Source of the DNA: Anaerolineae bacterium
GTDB taxonomy: Bacteria; Chloroflexota; Anaerolineae; Aggregatilineales; UBA2796
DNA length: 47,154 nt
Assembly: GCA_020851855.1 (NCBI GenBank)
Contig: JADZBY010000457.1
Coordinates: forward strand, 1 to 47,154
Reading direction: 5' to 3'
Shown: positions 12,326 to 20,228 of the stretch, piece by piece
Position numbering within the stretch: position 1 is the first letter of the stretch
Layout of the letters: each line of letters begins with the position of its first letter
Translations under genes and position numbers: made by a program
The notes under the pieces: model-generated
The model's input: only the letters and a program-made list of their open reading frames with translations
Database searches by the model: none
What the model was told of the DNA's origin: nothing

Positions 12326-14905
12326 ATGCCATACACGAACATTCCGCGTGCACTTTGGGGTAAGGCCGACAGGCTCGTCAAGAGGCTGACTCGACGTGGC
12401 TACTCCAAAGACAAGGCTGTCGCGATTGCTTACTCCTCCATTGTTGGCACGAAGGAAGCTCGATCCATCACGGTTACCCTGAAAGCCCCCAACTATGGGG
12501 CGCGCGCGGGCCAGACCATCGCCGGCGCGCTGGGCCGTGGCTCTGACGGTCGATTCGTTCGCGCGGGCGGGCCGAACCTCGCCAATCTCTCCCCCATCGC
12601 ACGCGCCAATAAGCCCAAGCCAAAGAAGGGCAAAGCCCAGCCCAACGCTGCATCGATCAGCAAGGCTGGTGAAGGCGTCAACGGTAAGGCGCTTATTGCC
12701 TTCGCAGGCGGTGGATCGCTGTCGGATACAGACGGCGCGGCGCTTGAATCGAAGGGCCTGGTGGAGCGCAGTCGCGACGGCAGCTTCAAGCTATCCAGCG
12801 CGGGCCGATCCCTATTGCGCGCATCGGCACGGAACGATACACGCGGCATGCAGGATGCACTGGCCACAGGGCGCGATCGCGTGGCGGCAGCCGGTGAGCG
12901 ACAGACCAAGCGGGCGCTGTCTGCGCAACAGAAGCTGGATAAGCAGGCCGCGCGCAAAGTCGAGACCGCGCGCCGGCGCGCTGAGGCGGAAGCCAAACGC
13001 GCACAGCGGGAAAGTGCGCGCCAGGTCAAAGCCGAACAGCGTAAAGCTGCACAGCGCCAGAAGGTGGAGAACCGCATCGAGGAGACACAAGCCAAACTCG
13101 AAGCCGAGGGCTTGAGCGAAGACAAGCGCCTCACGTTGACAAATAGGCTCGAAGAGTTGCAGGCGCAACTGGCGACGCTGAAGGAAGGGCACACCGGCGC
13201 GATGGTGGCGCTGTTCGTGCCAGTTGATGTGGCAAAGGGGCTGGTTAATGCAGCGGTTACATCAGGCGTGGACGACGTTGATGTGACGCCTGTGGACGAA
13301 GTGCACCTCACGCTCGCCTATCTGGGCAAAGCAGCGGACATTGAGAATTACAGGATTCCACTGCAAAAGGCGCTGTCGGATTTCGCACGCAACGAACCGC
13401 CTATCACCGGCAAGATCAACGGTGTTGGGCGCTTTGATGGGGTTGAGGACGGGGAGTTGAATGCGTACTACGCCTCTTTCGACGCGCCCGCGTTGCCCGA
13501 TTTCAGGCAGCGGCTCATGGGCGCGATACAGTCTACGGGTATCCCGCTTGAGATCACCCACGGATTCACGCCACATATCACGCTGGCCTATCTGCCAGTG
13601 AATGACAAGGCGCCAGACATCAAAGTGCCCGCTGACAACTTCACGGTGGACGAGGTTGTTCTGGCGTGGGCAGGTGAGCGTGCGGCCTTCAAGCTCGAAG
13701 GCGAGCCTGAGCAAAGCGGCATGGTGGTTGTCAAACAATCGGACGGCCAGTACCGCTGGATCACCTACAGCTCCAACTCATTCGAGGACACCGACCGCGA
13801 AATCATCACGCAGAAGGCGCTGGAGGATGACATCGCGCGCACCGATACGGACGGCAACTATGGGCCGCTGCGCTGGTGGCATTGCGGTGAGTATGCCTTC
13901 AAAGAGGCGGGCAACTGGGAGTCGATTGACCCTGGACCAGGCCTCGACCTGGGGGAGTGCGATTTCTCTGCCATGCACGGGCGCATCCTGATCGAGTCAG
14001 GCACGTTCCGTCATCCGGCCATCGGCGCAGCGATGAAGCAGAAGGCGAGCCAGTTGCAAGTCTCGCTGGGCTTGGTGCACCCGCCTGTCGAACCGGTCGG
14101 TGGGATTTACACGCGCATTCGTCGGTTTGAACGTTCTGCCCTGCCGAGAGGCAAGGCAGCGAATTTATTTACGGGTGTTTCGGTCGCAACACCTGCGACC
14201 GCGAAGGAGAGCAATATGAATGCAGTCAAACTCGCAGCACTCAAGACTTTATTGGGTGATGACTACGAGGCCGTCGCGGCGGTGCTGAAAGGTGCTGAAG
14301 CGACAGAAGCACAAGCCACAGAAGCCGGGGTGCGGTTCAAAGAGGCGAATGAACAGCCGAAGACCGAACCGGAACCCACGCCCGGTACGGCGTCGCCTGA
14401 AAGGGGAAAGCCAGAGGCGGGCGCCACGGAAGCCGACAACGCAGCCACGGTTAAGGAAGCCCCTTCTGCCGGTGGCCCCCCAGCGTCTCCGCCAGATGCT
14501 GCATCGGCAGAGGGGGAGTCTGAGTCCGAGTCAGCATCCGAAGGTGAAGCCGAGGGCGAAGAGGACGTGACCTTCATCGGCGACATGACGCCGGACGAGT
14601 TCATGCAGCTCATCGTGTCCGGCATCTCGCAGGCCTTGCAGCCACTGATGGAGGCGATGCAAGCGCAGACCAAAGCAGCATCGGAGGCCGTGACGAAAGA
14701 GGCAAAAGCTCAGATCGACGGCATGGGCACGCTGGCTGCATCACTGAAGCAGGTCAGTGACCGGCTGAAGGAGCTGGAAGGCGATGCGCCAAAGGGCGGC
14801 TTCCGGGCATCTGAATCGACGGGCACGATCACCACACCGCCAACGCTGAAGCAACAGTCGGAGGATGACCTGGCGAAACTCGCCGGTTTCATGATTAAAG
14901 GTTAG
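12326..14905 (+). CDS. 2H phosphoesterase / prohead protease / scaffold fusion, 859 aa
   Basis: Domains in order: an N-terminal ChaB-like segment found on phage head proteases (residues 1-45, RGYSKDKAVAIAYSSI); a basic linker and coiled coil (about 60-290); a 2H phosphoesterase (2'-5' RNA ligase-like) domain with both signature motifs, H327-L-T in VHLTLAYLG and H417-I-T in PHITLAYLP, 90 residues apart; a capsid maturation protease domain (about 470-610) with FRHPAIGAAM, candidate His551 in MHGRIL and Ser580 in LQVSLGLVHP; and a scaffold-like acidic and helical end (about 631-859). The protease and scaffold process and shape the procapsid; the 2H domain could cleave cyclic oligonucleotides or 2'-5' linkages. 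Protease residues are assigned by pattern only. No clear Shine-Dalgarno. Confidence 0.8.
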   Translation: MPYTNIPRALWGKADRLVKRLTRRGYSKDKAVAIAYSSIVGTKEARSITVTLKAPNYGARAGQTIAGALGRGSDGRFVRAGGPNLANLSPIARANKPKPKKGKAQPNAASISKAGEGVNGKALIAFAGGGSLSDTDGAALESKGLVERSRDGSFKLSSAGRSLLRASARNDTRGMQDALATGRDRVAAAGERQTKRALSAQQKLDKQAARKVETARRRAEAEAKRAQRESARQVKAEQRKAAQRQKVENRIEETQAKLEAEGLSEDKRLTLTNRLEELQAQLATLKEGHTGAMVALFVPVDVAKGLVNAAVTSGVDDVDVTPVDEVHLTLAYLGKAADIENYRIPLQKALSDFARNEPPITGKINGVGRFDGVEDGELNAYYASFDAPALPDFRQRLMGAIQSTGIPLEITHGFTPHITLAYLPVNDKAPDIKVPADNFTVDEVVLAWAGERAAFKLEGEPEQSGMVVVKQSDGQYRWITYSSNSFEDTDREIITQKALEDDIARTDTDGNYGPLRWWHCGEYAFKEAGNWESIDPGPGLDLGECDFSAMHGRILIESGTFRHPAIGAAMKQKASQLQVSLGLVHPPVEPVGGIYTRIRRFERSALPRGKAANLFTGVSVATPATAKESNMNAVKLAALKTLLGDDYEAVAAVLKGAEATEAQATEAGVRFKEANEQPKTEPEPTPGTASPERGKPEAGATEADNAATVKEAPSAGGPPASPPDAASAEGESESESASEGEAEGEEDVTFIGDMTPDEFMQLIVSGISQALQPLMEAMQAQTKAASEAVTKEAKAQIDGMGTLAASLKQVSDRLKELEGDAPKGGFRASESTGTITTPPTLKQQSEDDLAKLAGFMIKG
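14216..14905 (+). CDS. Nested scaffold protein from an internal start, 229 aa
   Basis: In frame inside the protease fusion, ATG 14216 (residue 631) has a strong AAGGAG seven bases upstream. A 7-bp hairpin (CGGTCGC 14181-14187 / GCGACCG 14195-14201) lies just before the ribosome site. The segment would encode exactly the scaffold part: MNAVKLAALKTLLGDDYEAV, an acidic Pro/Ser-rich centre, and a helical end (FMQLIVSGISQALQPLMEAM). Lambda gpC/gpNu3 uses the same arrangement. Independent translation is inferred. Confidence 0.65.
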   Translation: MNAVKLAALKTLLGDDYEAVAAVLKGAEATEAQATEAGVRFKEANEQPKTEPEPTPGTASPERGKPEAGATEADNAATVKEAPSAGGPPASPPDAASAEGESESESASEGEAEGEEDVTFIGDMTPDEFMQLIVSGISQALQPLMEAMQAQTKAASEAVTKEAKAQIDGMGTLAASLKQVSDRLKELEGDAPKGGFRASESTGTITTPPTLKQQSEDDLAKLAGFMIKG

Positions 14906-14930
14906 CCACTAGGTGTTAGCGCAGTCGGTA

Positions 14931-14946
14931 CGCGAGCGCTCTCGCG
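14931..14946. other. Hairpin before the capsid gene
   Basis: CGCGAG/CTCGCG stem with loop CGCT, 38 bases before the major capsid ATG and without a T-run. It may protect the 5' end of a processed capsid mRNA. Confidence 0.4.
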
Positions 14947-14983
14947 CCGCTGTAAACGTTTCAACTTTAGTTGGAGGAAAGAA

Positions 14984-16405
14984 ATGGATACTCAGATCGA
15001 TTACCAGGCGCTCGCGAAAGCCTTAATGGTCAGCATGAAGGACGCGGGCACAACGCCGAACGTGTTCCCCGGACATGGGCCAGGGGGCGCATTCTCCACG
15101 CCGGGCATTGGGCGCGACTGGATGAATGCGATGGTGCTGCCCAAGCTGGGGCTGTTGCCGAAGCTGCGCGTTCGTCCGTCGAATGAACTGTCGCCCCTGC
15201 ACGCCATTCTCACCGGTGTGACTGACGTGAGTGGTTCTCACCCCAGTGGGCAATGTGATCCGTGCAAGATTCCCGGCAACGTCAAGCGCTGCATCACCTC
15301 GACGGTGTTCGGGCGATTCTGCCTCTCGACGCGCACGATTGACCTGTCGGGCGACCTCGGCGCGATCAACAACCGCGGCGAGTTCCGCGACTTCCGGCTG
15401 ATCGGCAACCCGTTCGAGAACGGCATCGACGGCGTTGCGCCTTCCGTCCCTGGCGCGGGCAACGGTGGCAATGTCCTGAACAGTGAAGTCGCCAAGATGA
15501 TGTTCGAGTTCAAGGTGGGATGGGCGCGCGAGTATGGGCGCAAACTCTACGACGCCAACCCGACCAACAACTCAGGTTCCTATAAGGAGTTTCGCGGCCT
15601 GAACCTGCTCATCAACACCGGCTACCAGGATGCGGAGATGGGCACGCTGTGCCCGGCAGCCGACTCGCTGATCCGCAACTTCAACCTGAACATCACCGGC
15701 AACGGCCCGGCGATTGTGAACGAGTTAACCGGGGTGTGGCGCCGGCAGAACAAGATCGCCAGCGATGCAGGCTTGCAGCCGGTGGGTTGGACGTGGGTCA
15801 TGCCGGAAATGCTGTTCTACGAGCTGACCGCCGTGTGGCCGTGCGCGTACAACTCTTATCGCTGTGTTGCGAACGCCAACGGCGCGACACCCTTCCTGGA
15901 TGCCGAAGCCCAGCGGCGCATGGTCGATGAGATGCGTGCGGGCCAGTACTTGCTGATCGACGGTCAGAAGACGCCAGTCACCCTGGACGACGGGTTGGCC
16001 GAGACAGCCGGCGAGAATGGCGAGTTCACCTCGCAGATCATGCTGATCCCGCTGACCGTGCTGGGGGTCGATGCGACCTACATCGAGTATTACAACTTCG
16101 ACAACGACTTCGGGCGGGAAGCGCGCAACCTCTTCGGCATTGACGCGAAGTACATGACGACTGACGCTGGGCGCTTCCTGTGGGTGCGCCGGACGAACGG
16201 CTTCTGCGTGAGCATGGACGCGGTAGAGCGCAGCCGCGTGCTGCTGGATGCGCCGTTTCTGGCCGTGCGGATCACCAACGTGAAGTACACGCCGCTGATC
16301 CAGACGCGCAGTGGCTGGACTGACGCCGGCGAGCGCTACTACGACGGCGGTGTGTATCAGGGGATTCCTGCGCCCAGCTTTTATGCACCGAACATCTACG
16401 CTTAG
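14984..16405 (+). CDS. Major capsid protein
   Basis: 473 aa, preceded by GGAGGAAAG, the best ribosome site in the head operon. It sits directly after the protease/scaffold and has a HK97-fold-like course: an extended N-terminal arm (VFPGHGPGGAFSTPGIGRDW), the E-loop and P-domain region (VFGRFCLSTRTIDLSGDLGA), a spine helix region near FEFKVGWAREYGRKLY, and a long A-domain (IVNELTGVWRRQNKIASDAG, TWVMPEMLFYELTAVWPC). The call rests on position, size and sequence style; the fold should be confirmed by structure prediction. Confidence 0.8.
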   Translation: MDTQIDYQALAKALMVSMKDAGTTPNVFPGHGPGGAFSTPGIGRDWMNAMVLPKLGLLPKLRVRPSNELSPLHAILTGVTDVSGSHPSGQCDPCKIPGNVKRCITSTVFGRFCLSTRTIDLSGDLGAINNRGEFRDFRLIGNPFENGIDGVAPSVPGAGNGGNVLNSEVAKMMFEFKVGWAREYGRKLYDANPTNNSGSYKEFRGLNLLINTGYQDAEMGTLCPAADSLIRNFNLNITGNGPAIVNELTGVWRRQNKIASDAGLQPVGWTWVMPEMLFYELTAVWPCAYNSYRCVANANGATPFLDAEAQRRMVDEMRAGQYLLIDGQKTPVTLDDGLAETAGENGEFTSQIMLIPLTVLGVDATYIEYYNFDNDFGREARNLFGIDAKYMTTDAGRFLWVRRTNGFCVSMDAVERSRVLLDAPFLAVRITNVKYTPLIQTRSGWTDAGERYYDGGVYQGIPAPSFYAPNIYA

Positions 16406-16439
16406 TTAGGGGTAGGACGTGGCAACCATGATGAGGCAG

Positions 16440-16907
16440 CTAGAAATTAGTAGCGGCGAACTCGCCATGATATTTCTTGGCTGCCTCATCATATGCTTTG
16501 GCAGCTTCAATCTCGCTGTCAAAAAAACCCAAGTGGTGATCCTGATAGTCAACAGTGATCTTGGCTTTCCACTTGCCGTATTGAGATGTCCAACTAACGC
16601 CTTTGTACTTGGAACTTGTCTTGCGGCGTTGCTTGCGATTGGACTTGCAGTTCTCACCGTGACGACAAACGCGCAAATTAGCACGGCGGTTATCAAGCCT
16701 GTTCCCGTTGATGTGGTCAGTATCCAAGCCAGCGGGCGTGTTCATGATGAGCCGGTGAAGGTAGCGCTGACGCGCATTCTTCCCATAGCCAATCGTGTGA
16801 GCGGCATACCCTTTAACCAGATGCCATTTCTGTTTGCTGGCCCACTCGTAGACATCCTCATCAACCAGAATTGCTTCGCCGCGCGAAGCCAAGATAGTCT
16901 TGCCCAT
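16440..16907 (-). CDS. HNH homing endonuclease with AP2 domain, 155 aa
   Basis: Antisense to the late genes. HNH motif: YLHRLIMN (H51), DTDHINGNRLDNRRANLRV (D64-H65, N73) and the CRHGENCKSNRKQ stretch. The C-terminal AP2-type DNA-binding domain is SSKYKGVSWTSQYGKWKAKI through LGFFDSEIEAAKAYDEAA (residues about 98-150). Start ATG 16907 with AAAGGA eight bases upstream; GTG 16910 is also possible. It has its own consensus promoter and a long structured leader (16927-17045). A typical free-standing HNH mobile gene inserted between capsid and glycosyltransferase genes. Confidence 0.92.
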   Translation of the reverse strand: MGKTILASRGEAILVDEDVYEWASKQKWHLVKGYAAHTIGYGKNARQRYLHRLIMNTPAGLDTDHINGNRLDNRRANLRVCRHGENCKSNRKQRRKTSSKYKGVSWTSQYGKWKAKITVDYQDHHLGFFDSEIEAAKAYDEAAKKYHGEFAATNF

Positions 16908-16926
16908 CACGTCGTTCCTTTAACGC

Positions 16927-17045
16927 AAAGAGCTGGATACCTGCCGAGGCAACTTGTCGAGGGTTGCGGATTCAGGCAGATACCCAGCTCTTTACCGACA
17001 AATATTCACTTGTCCCAGAGACGACAAAATCCGCAAACCCTCGAC
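16927..17045 (-). ncRNA. Interleaved-stem RNA leader of the HNH gene
   Basis: Two long inverted repeats overlap in pseudoknot order. Stem 1: 16927-16945 with 16975-16993 (19 pairs). Stem 2: 16956-16972 with 17028-17045 (17 pairs and one bulged base). Between them is a small GACAA/TTGTC hairpin (16997-17001/17010-17014). In minus-strand RNA stem 1 is fully paired with two G-U pairs; in plus-strand RNA the same positions are A-C mismatches. The functional RNA is therefore the nuclease sense strand. Full formation of both stems is sterically hard with the 10-base crossing loop, so two alternative folds (a switch) are likely. Confidence 0.7.
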
Positions 17046-17052
17046 GCCGTTA

Positions 17053-17081
17053 ATTGTAGCCGTCGCATTGCGGGGTGTCAA
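17053..17081 (-). promoter_or_regulatory. Promoter of the HNH gene
   Basis: Minus strand TTGACA (17081-17076), 17 bp, TACAAT (17058-17053). Consensus spacing. Transcription would start near 17046, exactly at the outer edge of stem 2 of the leader, which supports both calls. Confidence 0.85.
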
Positions 17082-17083
17082 TC

Positions 17084-17767
17084 ATGAGTTGGCCTGATGT
17101 GGCAATCCTGATACCAACCTACAACAGGGCCGCGATTGTCCGCCGCACGGTTCAACTGCTTCGTGAGCACTTGCACTACTCAGGCCACGTGAACATCATC
17201 GTCGGCTGCGACGGCAGCGACGACACGCCCGACGCGCTGCAACGCTTAAGCGATCCGGATCTGCGTGTGCTCACATCACCTTCCAGCGGGCTGGGCGCGA
17301 ACGTCAACCGCTTGATGCGCGCCTGCGGGTGTGACTTCATGCTCAGCATGGACGACGATCACCACCTGATCGCGCCGCTGTCACTTGACCGGCATGTTGC
17401 CAAGCTCATGCGCGACGAGTCGGCGGGCTGGATTCACCTGCTGATGGAAGCCAGGGGCGATGAGCACTTCGACTCGTACAAGTTCACGGCCACGCTCGAT
17501 GGTTCGCACTACTGGCGCGTGGACTGGAATAGCCCTGAGCACTTCATCATGTCATTCAGGCCACACCTGTTCCATCGCAGATGGCTGGAAGTGTATGGGT
17601 GGGTGCCCGAAGGGTTGAAGACGGGGCAGACCGAATACCTGTATGCGCAGGCGTGCAAGGCCAGGGGCCAGCAGGGCAGTGCACCGGCGGTGCTCGTGCC
17701 TCTGTCGGCTTACGGCTTTGACCACTGGGCGCATGTTGGGGAATCGTGGAATAAAAGGGGGCTTTGA
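17084..17767 (+). CDS. Family 2 glycosyltransferase, 227 aa
   Basis: GT-A fold glycosyltransferase: VAILIPTYNRAAIVRRTVQL at the N terminus, the nucleotide-binding VGCDGSDDTPDALQ block, and the metal-binding MDDDHH (near residue 92) in place of DxD. It transfers a sugar from a nucleotide donor; the acceptor may be capsid protein, host surface glycan or modified DNA. The ribosome site is weak because the start lies inside the HNH promoter. An older start may have been GTG at 17098 (GTG GCA ATC CTG), matching a copy of that sequence left at 16418. Confidence 0.85.
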   Translation: MSWPDVAILIPTYNRAAIVRRTVQLLREHLHYSGHVNIIVGCDGSDDTPDALQRLSDPDLRVLTSPSSGLGANVNRLMRACGCDFMLSMDDDHHLIAPLSLDRHVAKLMRDESAGWIHLLMEARGDEHFDSYKFTATLDGSHYWRVDWNSPEHFIMSFRPHLFHRRWLEVYGWVPEGLKTGQTEYLYAQACKARGQQGSAPAVLVPLSAYGFDHWAHVGESWNKRGL

Positions 17768-17771
17768 TTCC

Positions 17772-17984
17772 ATGACAACGAATGACGTTCAAACACTGCA
17801 ACGCCAGATTAAGGAAGTCAACCGCCTGGTGAAGCAGCAGTCGAAGCAGATCAAGCTGCTCAACCGGCTGATGCTCAAGTTAGTGAGAACTTCTACACCG
17901 CAAGAGCCAGTGAGGGTAGATGCGGAAACGCCGCTGGCGCTGTCGTTAGTGCAGGAGGTGGCGCGTGAACGCTGCGACGACTGA
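17772..17984 (+). CDS. Short coiled-coil protein, 70 aa
   Basis: MTTNDVQTLQRQIKEVNRLV followed by further Lys/Gln/Leu heptads gives one amphipathic coiled coil over residues 5-42, then a Pro-rich hinge and a short helix. Located between two glycosyltransferase genes and overlapping the second by 20 bases. It may oligomerise or tether the glycosyltransferases or be a small virion protein; no family recognised. Confidence 0.6.
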   Translation: MTTNDVQTLQRQIKEVNRLVKQQSKQIKLLNRLMLKLVRTSTPQEPVRVDAETPLALSLVQEVARERCDD

Positions 17985-19920
17985 CCTCTGCATCCTGCGC
18001 GAAGGCGAGCCAATCGACACGGCGGCATTGCGGCGTGCGCTGGTGATCGCGACAGACAGTGAGCGTCTGGCTGAGGCGGTGCGGCGCGACATGCGCGTTG
18101 AGCCGCACATCATTCGTTCGACTGAAGGCCTGCACTTGCTGGAACAGGTCGCGCTGGCACGGCGCGCTGAGCTTGACGCCAATCAGCGGATCAGCGTCGT
18201 GATCACCAACTACAACTATGGGCGCTTCATCGCCGACGCGATTGACTCGGTGCTGGCGCAGACCATGCCAGTCGATGAAATTATCGTGGTGGATGACGCC
18301 TCGACCGATGACTCGCTACACGTCCTGGAGCGCTACGCCAGCCAGGTGAAGGCGAAGCTGATCCGGCATCCGCACAACCGTGGCAATCCCGGCGCGACGC
18401 GCAACACCGGCATTGCCGCGGCCACCGGCGCCTACATCATCTGCCTGGACGCCGACGACATGCTGGAGCCGACTTACGTCGAAACCTGCTTCAACGCCAT
18501 TCGCGGGGATATCGGCATCGGCGTGGTGTACACGGGCGTGCAGACGCTGATCCACGGCACCGGCCAGCGCATCGTGCATCACCACTGGCCCCTCCAATTT
18601 AGCTGGGTGTGGTCGGTGGCGAAGAAGACGCCGCCGAACAACTGCATTCCCACGGCGTCTCTGTTCCGCCGTTCCATGTGGGAGCGCTGCGGAGGTTACG
18701 ACGAGTCGATCCGCTGCGGCGAAGATGCGGCCTTCTGGGTGAAGGCGCTGGGCACCGGGTTCGAGGCGCGCAAGTGCACCGAGGAGCCGCTCTTCGTCTA
18801 TCGCAGGCACGGCCCATCGATAAGCACCACGCGGACATGGGACGACCTGAGCATCTACCACCGTGCCTACACCGGCTACAAGCCGCTGGCCGCACCGACA
18901 GGCGAGGCGCGTATCGCGGCGCTGGCAGTGCCGAGCTTTGAGCGCCCGGTTGTCAGCGTCATCATTCCTTGTGGCGCAAAGCACGCGCGCTACCTGCCTA
19001 CGGCGATTGAATCGGTGCTCGCACAGACGTTCGCACAGTGGGAGATCGTCGTCGCCAATGACACAGGAGACACACTCCCCCTGAAGCCTTACCCGTTCGT
19101 GCGCGTGGTGAACACGAGCGCGCCCGGATCCGGGTCAAGTGCAGCACGCAACGCGGGCATCGAGGCCGCACGTGCGCCGCTGGTGCTGTTTCTGGACGCG
19201 GACGACTGGCTGTTGCCCAGCGCGCTCGAAACCATGCTGCGCGCCTACGCAAAGGGCAACGCGGGCTATGTCTACTGCGACTGGTGGGCGGTGGATGGCG
19301 CTGCGCCGGCGCGGGTGGTTTCGACGCGCGACTATGACCGGCGTGCGTGGCTGGACCCGAACACCAACGGCCTGCATCCCGTGACGGTGCTGATGTCGCG
19401 CGGGGATGCCATCAGCGTCGGGATGTTCAACGAGTCAACACGCGGCTTTGAGGACTGGGAATTCTTCATCCGCTGCGCGATTGCCGGGCTGTGCGGCGCG
19501 CGCATTCGCCAGCCCTTGCTGGCCTATCGCACACACACTGGCGTGAATCGGGAGCGCAGCCTGGCGCTGCGCAAGGAAATTGTTGCATCGCTCATGGATC
19601 GCTACGGCGCGCACATGAGCGGGGAGGAGGAACTGGTGGCCTGTTGTGGCGGAGATGCAAAAGCGGTATCGGCAGTGCAGGATGCGCTGCCTCAGACGAA
19701 ATCGCTGCACTACGAGATTGCCCCGGACGGCACGGTTGAGATGGCTTATACCGGGCTGCATCGGGGCGAAGTGACGTACTTCGGCAAGTACACCGGCTGC
19801 ATCGGCTGCAAGCCAATCCGGGCCGAGGCTGGCGATGTCAAGCGGCTGGAGATGACGGGCGTGTGGCGCGTGGTTGAGAAGACTTTGCCCCCTGCGCCTG
19901 AACCGGCGGTGATCGAATGA
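17965..19920 (+). CDS. Tandem family 2 glycosyltransferase, 651 aa
   Basis: GTG start at 17965 with a full AGGAGGTG. After about 70 N-terminal residues come two GT2 domains: the first with RISVVITNYNYGRFIADAID, EIIVVDDASTDDS and the DxD CLDADDMLEP; the second with RPVVSVIIPCGAKHARYLPT, WEIVVANDTGD and FLDADDWLLP, followed by the GFEDWEFFIRCAIAG motif. The C-terminal 80 residues have a YFGKYTGCIGCK element. Bifunctional or alternating sugar transfer is possible. With the gene at 17084 it makes a phage glycosylation unit within the structural operon. Confidence 0.9.
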   Translation: MNAATTDLCILREGEPIDTAALRRALVIATDSERLAEAVRRDMRVEPHIIRSTEGLHLLEQVALARRAELDANQRISVVITNYNYGRFIADAIDSVLAQTMPVDEIIVVDDASTDDSLHVLERYASQVKAKLIRHPHNRGNPGATRNTGIAAATGAYIICLDADDMLEPTYVETCFNAIRGDIGIGVVYTGVQTLIHGTGQRIVHHHWPLQFSWVWSVAKKTPPNNCIPTASLFRRSMWERCGGYDESIRCGEDAAFWVKALGTGFEARKCTEEPLFVYRRHGPSISTTRTWDDLSIYHRAYTGYKPLAAPTGEARIAALAVPSFERPVVSVIIPCGAKHARYLPTAIESVLAQTFAQWEIVVANDTGDTLPLKPYPFVRVVNTSAPGSGSSAARNAGIEAARAPLVLFLDADDWLLPSALETMLRAYAKGNAGYVYCDWWAVDGAAPARVVSTRDYDRRAWLDPNTNGLHPVTVLMSRGDAISVGMFNESTRGFEDWEFFIRCAIAGLCGARIRQPLLAYRTHTGVNRERSLALRKEIVASLMDRYGAHMSGEEELVACCGGDAKAVSAVQDALPQTKSLHYEIAPDGTVEMAYTGLHRGEVTYFGKYTGCIGCKPIRAEAGDVKRLEMTGVWRVVEKTLPPAPEPAVIE

Positions 19921-20216
19921 CTGACGGCTTGCGCTTCGTGATCGCGGCGCTGGCCGTGTACCGCGTTGCACGCATGATCGCGGCGGAGGATGGCCCGTTC
20001 GATGCGTTCTCGCGCGCCCGTCATCGCTTCGGTATTGAGACGCAAGCGACCTGGTGGCAGCGCGGGTTCGCGTGCATTGCCTGCATCAGCTTCTGGCTGG
20101 GGTTATTCGTTGCGGCGCTATACGGCTTTGGCCTGGTGCAGCCGTGGATGGAGTGGGTCATGTTTGGCCTGGCGCTGTCATGCGTCAGCGTGGTGCTGAT
20201 GCGCAAAGTGGGATAG
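19917..20216 (+). CDS. DUF1360-like membrane protein, 99 aa
   Basis: Small membrane protein with LRFVIAALAVYRVARMIAAE, an EDGPFDAFSRARHRFG segment, then CIACISFWLGLFVAALYGFG and another hydrophobic helix. The combination VYRxAR..A.EDGPFD and C..C.SFW is characteristic of DUF1360-like proteins that recur in phage genomes of several phyla; their role is unknown. It overlaps the glycosyltransferase stop by four bases. Confidence 0.7.
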   Translation: MTDGLRFVIAALAVYRVARMIAAEDGPFDAFSRARHRFGIETQATWWQRGFACIACISFWLGLFVAALYGFGLVQPWMEWVMFGLALSCVSVVLMRKVG

Positions 20217-20228
20217 GAGGAAATAGAC

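Noticed and set aside
12326..14905. A frameshift or misassembly as cause of the unusual 859-aa fusion
   Set aside because: The frame is continuous with good codon use throughout, and each domain boundary has a normal linker.
16419..17087. Open frame on the plus strand across the HNH gene, beginning MATMMRQLEISS
   Set aside because: It is the antisense shadow of the HNH-AP2 gene and its structured leader. The HNH frame has clear motifs, promoter and ribosome site.
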